Shown piece after piece: positions 1-10,494 of a stretch of 64,000 bases of DNA. Numbering within the stretch: position 1 is the first letter of the stretch; every line of letters starts with the position of its first letter. Under the pieces are notes generated by a model, which saw nothing but the letters and a program-made list of their open reading frames with translations, was not told the DNA's origin and did no database searches. This DNA comes from Oncomelania hupensis (taxonomy: Eukaryota; Mollusca; Gastropoda; Littorinimorpha; Pomatiopsidae). The stretch lies in assembly GCA_036898135.1 (NCBI GenBank), contig CM072525.1:53280299-53344298 (forward strand). The letters run 5' to 3'. The translations under genes and the position numbers were made by a program.

Positions 1-18
1 CCATACATACATTACTCA

Positions 19-326
19 GTGCTGCACACACCATACATTCAACACTCTACTGCACACACCATACATTCAACACTCTTCTGCACACACCATACATTCAACA
101 CTCGGCTCCTGTCCTCAGTGCTGTACACACTCTACACTCAGCTACAGACCAACAAAGAAGAAGACAAGCCATTCAAATGTGTCCTTTTTAGACACTCAAC
201 AACATAGAAATAGAAAACTAGAAAAGCAAAGCCCATATGACTCAAATGTTCCTTATTGAACTGGCAATATTTAACATGAAAATGAGTGACTAGAAAAAAA
301 AAGAAAAGAAAGTATGGCCTATACTA
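19..326. repeat. Short 23-bp tandem repeat, then dispersed repeat
   Basis: About four copies of cacaccatacattcaacact at 19-105, then unique-looking DNA. Bases 215-300 (actagaaaagcaaagcccat to gaaaatgagtgactagaaa) recur at 55115-55200 with moderate identity, so they belong to a dispersed repeat family of unknown class. No gene is seen. Confidence 0.65.
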
Positions 327-457
327 TTCTATCCTATCCCATAACTCGAAGTTTGTTGGGACACAACAGATGATCGTTTAATCAGCGTACGCCATCTTTC
401 TCTGTACTCAGCAACCCTCATGGCTTCGCTAAGTGTCAAGTCAGTCCATTCTCGAAT
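327..457 (-). mobile_element. RTE LINE 3'-end fragment
   Basis: The minus-strand 3' terminus of the window's RTE family: a (tatcc)n-like tail, then about 120 bp matching the family 3' end including ccatctttctctgtactcag. It is cut off where the 35-bp minisatellite begins. Confidence 0.8.
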
Positions 458-1950
458 ACATTGATTGTACCAGACAACAGTGTATACTGACTATATTGGT
501 TGTACAAGACAACAGTGTATACTGACTACAACATCGATTGTACCAGACAACAGTGTATATTGACTATATTGTTTGTACAAGACAACAGTGTATATTGACT
601 ACATTGATTGTACAAGACAACAGTGTATATTGACTACATTGGTTATACAGGACACCAGTGTATACTGACTATAATGATTGTACCAGTCAACAGTGTATAT
701 TGATTACATTGATTGTACCAGTCAACAATGTATATCGACTACATTGATTGTACAAGACAACAGTGTATACTGACTATTTTGATTGTACACAAGCCATGCA
801 TACTTACTACATTAATTGTACATGACAACACTGTGTATTGGCTAAATGGATTGTACAAGACACAGTGTATACTGACTACATTGACTGTACCAGACAACAG
901 TGTGTACTGACTACATTGATTGTACCAGACAACAGTGTATACTGACTACATTGATTGTACCAGACAACAGTGTATATTGACTAAATTGATTGTACAAGAC
1001 AACAGTGTATACTGACTACATTGATTGTACCAGACAACAGGGTATATTGACTACATTGATTGTACAAGACAACAGTGTATACTGACTACATTGATTGTAC
1101 CAGACAACAGTGTATATGACTACATTGGTTGTATGAGACAACAGTGTATATTGACTACATTGATTGTACCAGACAACAGTGTGTATTGACTACATTGATT
1201 GTACCAGTCAACAGTGTATATTGACTACATTGATTGTACTAGACAACAATGTATACTGACTACTTTGATTGTACTAGACAACAATGTATACTGACTATAT
1301 TGATTGTACAAGACAACGATGTATACTGACTACATTGATTGTACACAAGTCATGTATACTTACTACATTAATTGTACATGACAATAGTGTATATTGACTA
1401 CATTGATTGTACTAGACAACAATACTGACTACATTGATTGTACCAGACAACAGTGTATACTGATTACATTGGTTGTACGAGACAACAGTGTATATTGACT
1501 ATAATGATTGTACAAGACAACAGTGTATACTGACTACATTGATTGTACTAGACAACAATGTATACTGACTACATTGATTGTACACAAGTCATGTATATTT
1601 ACTACATTAATTGTACATGACAATAGTGTATACTGACTACATTGATTGTACAAGACAACAATGTATACTGACTATATTGATTGTACACAAGTCATGTATA
1701 CTTACTACATTAATTGTACATGACAGTAATATATATTGACTACATTGATTGTACAAGACAACAGTGTATACTGACTACATTGATTGTACCAGACAACAGT
1801 GTATATTGACTACATTGGTTGTACAAGCCAACAGTGTATATTGACTACATTGATTGTACCAGACAACAGTGTGTATTGACTACATTGGTTGTATAACACA
1901 ACAGTTTATATTGATTACATTGATTGCACAAGACAACAGTGTATACTGAC
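455..1950. repeat. 35-bp minisatellite carrying copies of the exon 1951-2085 donor
   Basis: About 40 degenerate units of roughly 35 bp fill the intron edge. On the sense (minus) strand each unit contains TGTAGTCAGTATACACTG, which matches the exon end plus 5' splice site next door (TGCA|GTCAGTATACACTG). The array runs without a break into the exon, so the last codons (N, Q, C) belong to the repeat unit. Confidence 0.9.
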
Positions 1951-2085
1951 TGCATTGATTGATGTCCACGTTAGCGACGTAACTCTCGGGACAAAGACAC
2001 ATCTTGCTGGCGCCGTCACATGTACTGTTGGAGTCGCAGGTAGTGTTCGAGTCAGCAGCTGACCTACACTTGGCTCCCACCCGGC
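1951..2085 (-). CDS. Module exon 11 of the window (6-Cys EB-like)
   Basis: An exon of 135 nt (147 nt if the acceptor at 2098-2099 is used; both keep phase 1). The donor is TGCA|GTCAGT. It encodes GRVGAKC then six Cys spaced C-x9-C-x5-C-x6-C-x-C-x12-C, with CDSNSTC, CDGASKMCLC and a loop ending NVDINQC. The exon is squeezed between two different minisatellites: a 35-bp array that begins inside its last codons, and a 36-bp array that abuts its acceptor. Neither possible acceptor has a strong pyrimidine tract. Confidence 0.78.
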
Positions 2086-2099
2086 CTGGTGCTGGATCT

Positions 2100-2928
2100 G
2101 CACATCACATCGTTTTTGTTGGCCATGAGATAGTTACACATCACATCGTTATTGCTGGCCATGAGATAGTTACACATCAAATCGTTATTGCTGGCCATCA
2201 GATAGTTATATATCACGTCGTTATTGCTGGCCATGAGATAGTTACACATCACATCGTTATTGCTGGCCATGAGATAGTTACACATCACATCGTTATTGCT
2301 GGTCATGAGATAGTTACACATCAAATCGTTATTGCTGGCCATCAGATAGTTATATATCACGTCGTTATTCTAGCCATCAGATAGATAGTTACACATCACA
2401 TCGTTATTGCTGGACATCAGATAGTCATACATCATGTCGTTATTGCTGGCCATCAGATAGATAGTTACACATCACGTCGTTATTGCTGGCCGTCAGATAG
2501 TTACACATCACATCGTTATTGCTGGACATCAAATACATAGTTAAACATCACATCGTTAATGCTGGCCATCAGATAGTTACACATCATATCGTTATTGCTG
2601 GCGATCAGTTACACCTCACGTCGTTATTGCTGGACATCAGTTCGATATACATCAAATCGTTAGTGCTGGCATCACATCACATCGCTAATGCTGGACATCA
2701 GACAGATAGTTACACATCACATCGCTAATGCTGGACATCAGACAGACACATCACATCGCTAATGCTGGACATCAGACAGACACATCACATCGCTAATGCT
2801 GGACATCAGACAGATAGTTACACATCACATCGCTAATGCTTGACATCAGACAGATAGTTACACATCACATCGCTAATGCTGGACATCAGACAGATAGTTA
2901 CACATAACGTCGTTAGTGCTGGTCATCT
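2100..2928. repeat. 36-bp minisatellite abutting the acceptor of exon 1951-2085
   Basis: Just over twenty units built on cacatcgttattgctggcca with variable linkers. The units nearest the exon are almost identical; those towards 2930 are shorter and more divergent. The array stops at the 5' end of an RTE LINE. Open frames across it on both strands are produced by the unit length (12 codons) and are not genes. Confidence 0.9.
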
Positions 2929-4042
2929 GGGTTCGGGCACTGAATAGAATAGACCCAACGTTTCCCGACGTGTCGTAAGAGGCGACTAACAGGGGTGATG
3001 TCAGCACGGCATCACTGGGCGAAAGTCCTCTACAACGAAGTCTCTGGCCAGGACGGAGGAACCTCACGTTACTATAGATTCAACGGCCATGTGCTCGGGG
3101 CCAAGGCGAGCCAAACTGTACTCGTGAATTTCGGCTGTGGCGAACAGCCTGGAGCGGATTGCGCCCCGCCAATTCTTTGTTGCCTAAGACAACACCACAC
3201 GATGAAAAGAACCGCTCACTCCGTACCGGATCGGTCGTTGGCCAGGAGCACGAGGTGATTAGTGGAATACTGATGGACCACTTAGCAACATTTGCACCAA
3301 AGACATCATCATTGTCACAGGAACCTGGAATTTTGGGACCCTAACTGCGGAGAGAAAATTAGATGAACTGGCCCACGAGATGGGCTATCGATGGAACATT
3401 TTAGGTATCAGCGAACTGCGCTGGAAAGGCCTAGGTGAAACAACAACTGACAACAGCCACAAGCTTTATTTCAGCGGGAGAGATGACAGGCACAAACACA
3501 GCGTGGGATTCTTGGTTCACAAAGACATTCTAGTCATTGTCATGGATTGCCGCCCAGTCTCCAGTAGGCTCATTACCATATGTCTGAGAGCAGCCCCTTT
3601 CAACATCACCATCATCCAGGCCTACCCCACAACATCAGGCTATGGCAACAGCGAAGTCGAGGATTTTTATGAGCATCTGCAAGCTATCCTTGACCAAGTG
3701 CCAAGGAAGAACATAGTCATGATGCAAGGCAACTGGAATGTCAAAGTTGGCAAAGATGCGTACCACAACTGGACAGACACGTGTGGACTCAGATGATGGA
3801 CCCAGCATAGTCCCCGCGGGGAGCATCACAATCTCGTGATGTTGGCTTTCCGGCTCAATTGAGGAGAATAAACAAAGAACAATGCACTAGGATGAAGTTC
3901 GACCTGGATAAACTACAAGACTGGGAAAATGGCAGAAGTTCTCCAAGCAACAATTGGATGGAAATGCGCCCCACAGCTCATTTTGGGAGCTGGTGAAGTA
4001 GATGTCAACACCATGATCACCACCTTGAACTCTGCAGTGACA
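2929..4042 (+). mobile_element. RTE LINE, 5' part with endonuclease, internally deleted
   Basis: Starts with the family 5' end (gggttcgggcactgaataga), also seen at 10495. The endonuclease frame at 3380-3796 keeps ISELRWKGLGE, GVGFLVHK-like and GNWNVKVG motifs of the AP-endonuclease family. About 110 nt are missing near 3787 and more near 3830, and the copy stops at about 4042 before the RT domain. It is inactive. Confidence 0.85.
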
Positions 4043-4046
4043 GATC

Positions 4047-4139
4047 CGTCCTGTCCTATAACTCATAGGTCGTTGGGGCACCACAGTTGATCGTTTAACC
4101 AGCGTACTCTTTCTCCGTCCTCAGCAACCTTCACGGCTT
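4047..4139 (-). mobile_element. Older RTE copy, 3' piece split by the insertion at 4140-7427
   Basis: Matches the RTE 3' end from the tail to cacggcttc. The continuation (ctcagtgtcaaataagtcca) resumes at about 7428, so the copy at 4140-7427 landed inside this one. Confidence 0.75.
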
Positions 4140-7100
4140 CCTATCCTATCCTATCCTGTCCCATAACCCGAAGATCGTAGGGGCACCACAGATGATCGCT
4201 TAACCAGCATACTCCATCTTTCTCTGTCCTCAGCAGCCCTCATGGCTTCGCTCAGTGTCAAACCAGTCCATTCTCGAATGTTGTCCTCCCACCTCTTTTT
4301 CGGTCTCCCCCTTCTTCTACCTCCTTGCACTGTGCCTTGCAGAATGGTCTTTGCAAGGCCTGATGATCTGGTGACGTGGCCATACCATCGGAGTTTCCGT
4401 TTCTTCACCACTGTGAGCAGGTCATCGTGCTGTCCAATGGCTTGTGTGATGGTCTGTCGGACTTCAACGTTGGTGATGTGTTGGGTATAGGAAATGCACA
4501 GAAGTCTTCTGTAGCACCTCATCTCCATGCTTTGTATTCTTCGTTGGAGATCTGCTGTGAGGGTCCATGCTTCGCAAGCATATAGGAAGATGGAGATGAC
4601 CAGAGAGCGCAGCAGTCTTACTTTGGAATGTAGACTGATGGTTCTGTCTTTCCAAATGGGCTTCAACCTTGTCAGGGCAGCAGTTGTTTGTGCGATCCTG
4701 GAGAGGACTTCCTGTCGAGACCCATTGTCTGACACAATGGCTCCTAAATATTTGAAGCTGTGCACTGTGTTGAGGGATTGGCCTTGTACTTTGATGTCCG
4801 TGTTGATGCCATTGGTGTTGTTGGTCATCATTTTGGTCTTCTCTGCACTTATTTCCATTCCATAAGCTCTGGAGGTGGTGTCAAGCCTCTGTACAAGCTG
4901 TTCAAGTTCTTGTTCCTCTCCAGCCAATCCATCAATATCATCCGCAAAACGAAGATTGGAGATTGCTCTGCCCCCTATGCTGACTGTGCCTTCGTGATCT
5001 GCAAGAGCATCTGACATGATGCGCTCTAGGAAGATGTTGAAGAGTGTTGGAGAGAGTAGGCATCCTTGACGCACACCGATTGTTGTTCTGAACCAGTTCC
5101 CGATGATGCTGTTATGGAGGACTGCACTGGTAGCCTTGTCATACAGGCTTTTGATGACTTCTATAATTTTAGGGCTGATGTTGTACACTTTCATGGTTGC
5201 CCATAGAGCTGCATGCCAGACTCGGTCAAATGCCTTCTTGAAGTCTATGAACACATGATATAAATGTTGTTGGTGCTGTAGGTATTTCTCACAGATTATT
5301 CTGAGGTTGAAAATCTGTTCAGTGGTACTTCGCCCTGCCATGAATCCTGCTTGTTCTTCAGCTATGATTTGTTCAGCTTGTGGTTTCAACCTGTTGAGTA
5401 TTATTTTCAGGAGAACCTTGCTGGGATGGCTGATGAGGCTGATGGTGCGGTAATTTTCACACTCCTGAAGGTTACCTTTTTTGGGAAGAGTGATGACAAG
5501 CGACTGGGTCCATGGTGTAGGCCATTCCCCACTCTGCCAGATCTTGTTACAGATAATGGTGAGAGCATCAGTCATCGCTTCTCCTCCTGCTTGTAGCAGT
5601 TCCGCTGGTATGTTTTCCACTCCCGCTGACTTCCCTTTCTTCAGCGATTGCACTGCTGCCTCAACTTCTTCCCGGAGAATTGGGAGGATTTCTTCTTCTT
5701 CTCTGCTCTCGGGACATGCTAGAACTGATGGGTCTCCATTTGGTGTATGGTTGTAAAGGTCAGAGCAGTACTCTGTCCATCTGTCCAAGACTTCTTGTTC
5801 TTCTGTAAGGCAAATGCCAGACTTGCTTTAGATAGTGGAGACTTTGGGCTGTTTAACACTTGTCAGCCGCTTCACAGTCTGGTAGGCCTTCTTGCTGTTG
5901 TTCTTGTTCAGATTGTTCTCTATTTCCTGGCATTGATCTTCTATCCAGTTCTCCTTTGCTGTGCGCATGCCTTTTCGGATGTCATTGTTGATTTTTCGGT
6001 AGACATCAGCTCCCTGTGAGGTGTTCTTTTTCTTTTTTAACTCTCTTCGTTTATCACACAGATCCAAAAGTTCAGGTGTGATCCACGGCTTCTTCTTTGG
6101 TCGGTGCTTGCCAAGGATCTCAGTGGCGGCATCTGTTACAGCTGAGTTGAAGGTATTGGTCACGGTGTTGACATCTACTTCGCCTGCCCCCAAAATAAGC
6201 AGTGGTGCAAATTTCCCTCCAATTGTGGCCTGAAATATTTTTGCCACCTCCGGGTCTAGCAGTTTGTCCAGGTCGAACTTCAGCCTAGTGCACTTTGCTG
6301 TATTTACTCTCTTCAAATGGAGCCGGAAAGACATCATCACGAGATCGTGGTCACTTCCAATGTCTGCTCCTGGAAAAGTGCGTGTCCTGCCAATGTTGAT
6401 GCTTGATCTGAAGCTTTCTTGACCATGATGTAGTCGATCTGGTTGTGATGTTCCCCGCCGGGACTGTGCCATGTCCATCGTCTGGATTTTTTGTAGAGAC
6501 CAAGCGTGTTTGCCAGTACCAGATTGTTGTATCTGGCAAACTCCAATAGCCTCAGACCCCTGTCATTTGTCTCGTTGTTGCAGTGGGGTCCGCATGTGTC
6601 TCCCCAGTTGTGGTGCGCATCTTGGCCAACCTTGGCATTCCAGTCGCCTTGCACTATGACTATGTCCTTCTTCGGCACTTGGTCAAGGACCGCCTGTATA
6701 TTTTCATAAAAATCCTCTACTTCGCTGTCTTCATAGTCTGATGTTGGGGCATAGGCCTGGATGATGGTAATGTTGAAAGGGGTTGCTCTCAGACGGATGG
6801 TAATGAGTCTACTGGAGACTGGGCGGCAACCCATGACAGTGGCTAGAATGTTCTTGTGGACCAAGAATCCAACGCCGTGTTCGTGCCTGTCATCTCTACC
6901 GCTGAAATAGAGCTTGTGGCCTTTGTCAGTCGTTGTTTCACCTAGGCCTTTCCAGCGCAGTTCGCTGATACCTAGAACGTTCCATCGATAGTGGTCCAGC
7001 TCGTGGGCCAGTTCTTCTAATTTTCCTTCCGCAGTTAGGGTCCTGACATTCCAGGTTCCTATAACGATGTTGTTTCTCGTGCGGATCTTGCTAATTTGTC

Positions 7101-7427
7101 CATCAGTAGCATACTTTTCACCTCCGTCCTGGTGGCCAACGGAAGGCGCGGTCCTTGTGTAGCCGGGCGACGACCGATCCGGCATGGAATTAGTGGATAG
7201 CCTCATCATGTGTTGTGTCTTGGGCAAAAAAAGACCTGGCAGGGCCCAATCCTCTCCAGGCTGTTGGCCACAGCCGAAATCCACGAATACAGTGTGGCTC
7301 GCCTTGGCCCTGAGCACGTGGTCGTTGAACCTGTAGTAACGTGAGGTTCCTCCGCCCTGGCCGGTGACTTCTGTGTAGAAGACTTTCGCCCAGTGATGCC
7401 GTGCTAACATCACCCCTGTTAGTCGCC
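4140..7427 (-). mobile_element. RTE LINE, nearly full length, nested in an older copy
   Basis: A 3.3-kb copy with a 3' tail of (ggata)n and only about 60 nt missing at the 5' end. The RT frame at 4151-5788 carries the fingers/palm region, the FADD catalytic motif (FADDIDGLAGEE) and the C-terminal region ending YGTG. The endonuclease frame at 6337-7437 has TWNVR, ISELRWKG, GVGFLVHK, QGDWNAKVG and NQIDYI. The linking frame 5828-6478 is out of phase, so frameshifts separate the three. The RTE clade assignment rests on the CFDP2-like endonuclease and short-repeat tail (family knowledge). Confidence 0.92.
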
Positions 7428-7590
7428 TCAGTGTCAAATAAGTCCATTCTTGAATGTTGTCCTCTCACCTCTTTTTCTGTCCCTCTCTTCTTCTGGCACC
7501 TTGCCCCGTGTCTTGCAGGGTGATCTTTGCAAGGCCTGATGATCTGGTGACGTGGCCAAATCATCGGAGTTTCCGTTTCTTCACCACTGT
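7428..7590 (-). mobile_element. Older RTE copy, second piece
   Basis: Continues 4047-4139: gtgtcaaataagtccattct to tttcttcaccactgtc, corresponding to the C-terminal end of the RT frame. It is degenerate and truncated at 7590. Confidence 0.75.
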
Positions 7591-7635
7591 CATTATTGTA
7601 AATGTTGAATGCTAAAAGTCCCTTGTCTTGTTTCT

Positions 7636-7712
7636 CCTATCCTATCCTGTCCCGTAACTCGGAGGTCGTAGGGGCACCACAGATGATTGTTTAACCAGCA
7701 TACTCCATCTTT
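7636..7712 (-). mobile_element. RTE LINE 3'-end fragment
   Basis: A (tatcc)n tail followed by about 65 bp of the family 3' end, then a switch to a different dispersed repeat. Confidence 0.75.
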
Positions 7713-7925
7713 CTGGCTAAATTGTTACGAGTTCTCTTGGGTATACACCGTCTTACTAAGTTTGGTTTTCAGTTTTGAAATATGAATCCACCTGCAAGTT
7801 TTGCACAGACAGAGGGCGGACAGCAGACAGACGGACGGACATTTTTATAAGATGTCAGTTTGGAACTATTTTGGGATTCATCTCGCACAGATTTGCAAAA
7901 GTAAGGTTGTTTTTATTTGTGTGTG
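7713..7925. repeat. Dispersed repeat with cagacggacggac core
   Basis: Contains tacaccgtcttactaagttt, gcaagttttgcacagacaga and cagacagacggacggac, also present at 58975-59225 next to another RTE tail. It is a non-coding interspersed element of unknown class; a short related piece occurs near 10330. Confidence 0.65.
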
Positions 7926-8074
7926 TGTGTGTTTGTTTGTTTGTTTTTTTTTGGGAGGGGAATGACAAGGGGGAGGAGGGGGGGTGAATAAATAGACTCA
8001 CACATTGCTATGCATGTGAGTCAACAAAGAAAGAAGAAGGTGTTGATGATGTAGGAGAAGAAGGGGTGACTCAC

Positions 8075-8206
8075 CACATGCATCTCCCGCCTTGCTCTCT
8101 ATGAAGCCGTCAGCACAAACACACTTGCCGCTGAAATCACACGCGGCGCCTGTAGCACATTCTGACGTCTCGCTTGCATTGTTGCACTGCTTACCCAGCA
8201 TCCGCT
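8075..8206 (-). CDS. Module exon 10 of the window (6-Cys EB-like)
   Basis: A 132-nt exon, phase 1 at both ends: acceptor GATGTGTACAG|AG, donor TGTG|GTGAGT. It encodes ERMLGKQC then six Cys spaced C-x8-C-x5-C-x5-C-x-C-x12-C, with CATGAAC, CDFSGKC, CVCADGF and a loop ending GDAC. The CxCxxGF stretch is the clearest EB/EGF-like signature in the window. A (TAG)n microsatellite lies 40 nt upstream of the acceptor, and the sequence after the donor is pyrimidine-rich (TTCTTCTCC). Confidence 0.86.
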
Positions 8207-8244
8207 CTGTACACATCATCACTTTAAACCATAGCAAATACTTA

Positions 8245-8246
<2 letters not shown>

Positions 8247-8322
<76 letters not shown>
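8247..8322. repeat. (CTA)n microsatellite
   Basis: About 25 cta/act triplets with one interruption, 40 bp upstream of the acceptor of exon 8075-8206. Confidence 0.95.
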
Positions 8323-8324
<2 letters not shown>

Positions 8325-8409
8325 GATCACCGGTGAGCAGGTCGAAGGTTATGTGCTTGTGACCACCAACAGGAGTCTTAAAAACATGGCTTTCACCACA
8401 TATAGGAGC

Positions 8410-9890
8410 TACAAATGTTGGCAAACACTACTTTGGAAGTTGCAGACTATAAAGTCTACTGGAAACTGTATCAGGAGCTAGCAAACACTACTTTGGAAGT
8501 TGCACACTATAAAGTCTACTGGAAACTGTATCAGGAGCTAGCAAACACTACTTTGGAAGTTGCACACTATAAAGTCTACTGGAAACTGTATCAGGAGCTA
8601 GCAAACACTACTTTGGAAGTTGCACACTATAAAGTCTACTGGAAACTGTATCAGGAGCTAGCAAACACTACTTTGGAAGTTACACACTATAAAGTCTACT
8701 GGAAACTGTATCAGGAGCTAGCAAACACTACTTTGGAAGTTGCAGACTATAAAGTCTACTGGAAACTGTATCAGGAGCTAGCAAACACTACTTTGGAAGT
8801 TACACACTGTTACGTTGAAACGCGAATGGTGCGTATGAAATGCGCACGATGTTATGTGTGAAGCGCGTGCAATGGTAGGCTTGTGTGTGACGCGCGCGAT
8901 AGATCTGTTCGTTTTATTTTGCAACGCATGCAGTAATAGAGTGTATTTATCTTTGATTTGATTTTGCGTTGTTATTAGTAGAGGCTTTGTGTATCGTTAG
9001 TGTTTTTAGTTGGTCGATATTGTTTGAGAATTTTCTGGAATTAGTTGTTTACTATCGATCGAAGCATGTGGATTGTTCCGTTGGTTACCATGGAAGCTTC
9101 CATTCCAAATGAGGTTGTATGACGTGAGTCACGTGATGATGAAATTCATTTTGATTGGTTGTGGTGTTTTATGTAGGATTATTCTCGTTTATTCCCGCAT
9201 ATGTAGAGAGACTATATAAGCGCCGTACTGTTAAAAAAGTTGTTGATAGAGATTGATTGTTGAATTGTTGTTGATAGTGAAGTTGGAAAGTAAATTTGAG
9301 AGTGAGAAGGCGATTGTATGCAGTTGTTGATGTGTGCTGAATAAAAGTGGAAAACTTCATACGTCGACTTTGTGACTTGTATGCTGCTTGAGCGGGTTGC
9401 GTGAATAAACGAATCTGAGTTACACCCTATCAGGAATTCAGCATTGGGGCTGAATCAGATACTGATAAAGGAAAACACCAACATCAAACGGAGTGTAACA
9501 CACACTATAAAGTCTACTGGAAACTGTATCAGGAGCTAGCAAACACTACTTTGGAAGTTGCACACTATAAAGTCTACTGGAAACTTATCAGGAGCTAGCA
9601 AACACTACTTTGGAAGTTGCAGACTATAAAGTCTACTGGAAACTGTATCAGGAGCTAGCAAACACTACTTTGGAAGTTGCACACTATAAAGTCTACTGGA
9701 AACTGTATCAGGAGCTAGCAAACACTACTTTGGAAGTTGCACACTATAAAGTCTACTGGAAACTGTATCAGGAGCTAGCAAACACTACTTTGGAAGTTGC
9801 AGACTATAAAGTCTACTGGAAACTGTATCAGGAGCTAGCAAACACTACTTTGGAAGTTGCAGACTATAAAGTCTACTGAAAACTGTGAGG
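8410..9890. repeat. 60-bp minisatellite, split by an LTR-like insertion
   Basis: Seven units at 8410-8807 and six to seven at 9501-9890, nearly identical, period 60 (gcaaacactactttggaagt, then gcacactataaagtctactg, then gaaactgtatcaggagcta). The period is 20 codons, which explains open frames in one direction. The two blocks were one array before the insertion at 8808-9500. Confidence 0.92.
8808..9500 (+). mobile_element. Solo-LTR-like insertion, 693 bp, target duplication CACAC
   Basis: Starts TGTTACGTTG, ends GAGTGTAACA (inverted TGTTAC/GTAACA ends), and is flanked on both sides by CACAC from the interrupted 60-bp repeat. It has a TATA box (TATATAA at 9213) and AATAAA at 9340 and 9404 in the plus direction, as expected for an LTR with promoter and poly(A) signal. 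No internal coding region is present, so a solo LTR is the simplest reading. Confidence 0.82.
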
Positions 9891-9897
9891 CTAGAGA

Positions 9898-10060
9898 GGG
9901 ACGGTGGTCTAATGGTAGAGCTTTGGCTTGCGGATCTGAAGGTCCCGGGTTCGAGCCCTGTCCGGGCCATTGTGTTATGTCCTTGGGAAAGACACTTTAC
10001 TCCATAGTGTATGATCAAATAAAACTACTGCAGAAATCTATTATGTCAAAACCAACAATG
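9898..10060 (+). mobile_element. tRNA-derived SINE
   Basis: The head is tRNA-like with an A box (tggtctaatggtagagc) and a B box (gggttcgagccc), 72 nt long, but acceptor-stem pairing is poor. It is followed by tgtccttgggaaagacactt, typical of the body of tRNA-derived SINEs in invertebrates. It sits at the end of the 60-bp array. It is not a functional tRNA. Confidence 0.8.
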
Positions 10061-10494
10061 ATCTTGCAATGATCTTCGCATGACATATGATGCTTATGTA
10101 TTATCAAATAAACCAATGGGTCAAATATACAACCGTTCCATTGTTTGATGTCGCATTTTGATGGTTTTCACAAGACCTAAAATTATCTTGACCTTCAAGA
10201 TTGATGTAAAAACGTCCCATACATGAATATATTTCACACAAGCTGGGACGCTTGGACTTTGGACCTCTCATAGATAGAAGCCACGCTTCCATGGTCTGAA
10301 ATTCTGTGGTTCCGAATAATTAGTCAAGTTAAAGTTTTGCACAGACGTACGATTCAGATATTTGTTGGATATGATTTATAGACTATTTTGCAAAAATCTC
10401 AAAACTGTTCAATTTTGGGTGAGTACACAGACTGACATTCCTGCAGGCAGACTATTATTGGTAGACTTATTATTTCATTAGTAAGACTGGCGCT

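Noticed and set aside
2004..2384. Histidine/valine-rich repeat protein on the plus strand
   Set aside because: Frame is open only because the 36-bp repeat is a multiple of three; the true coding exon is on the other strand.
8415..9879. Antisense 20-residue repeat protein
   Set aside because: The 60-bp array gives an open frame without start context or domain; interrupted by an LTR-like insertion.
9898..9970. A tRNA gene
   Set aside because: A and B boxes are present, but the acceptor stem does not pair well and a SINE body follows; tRNA-derived SINE instead.
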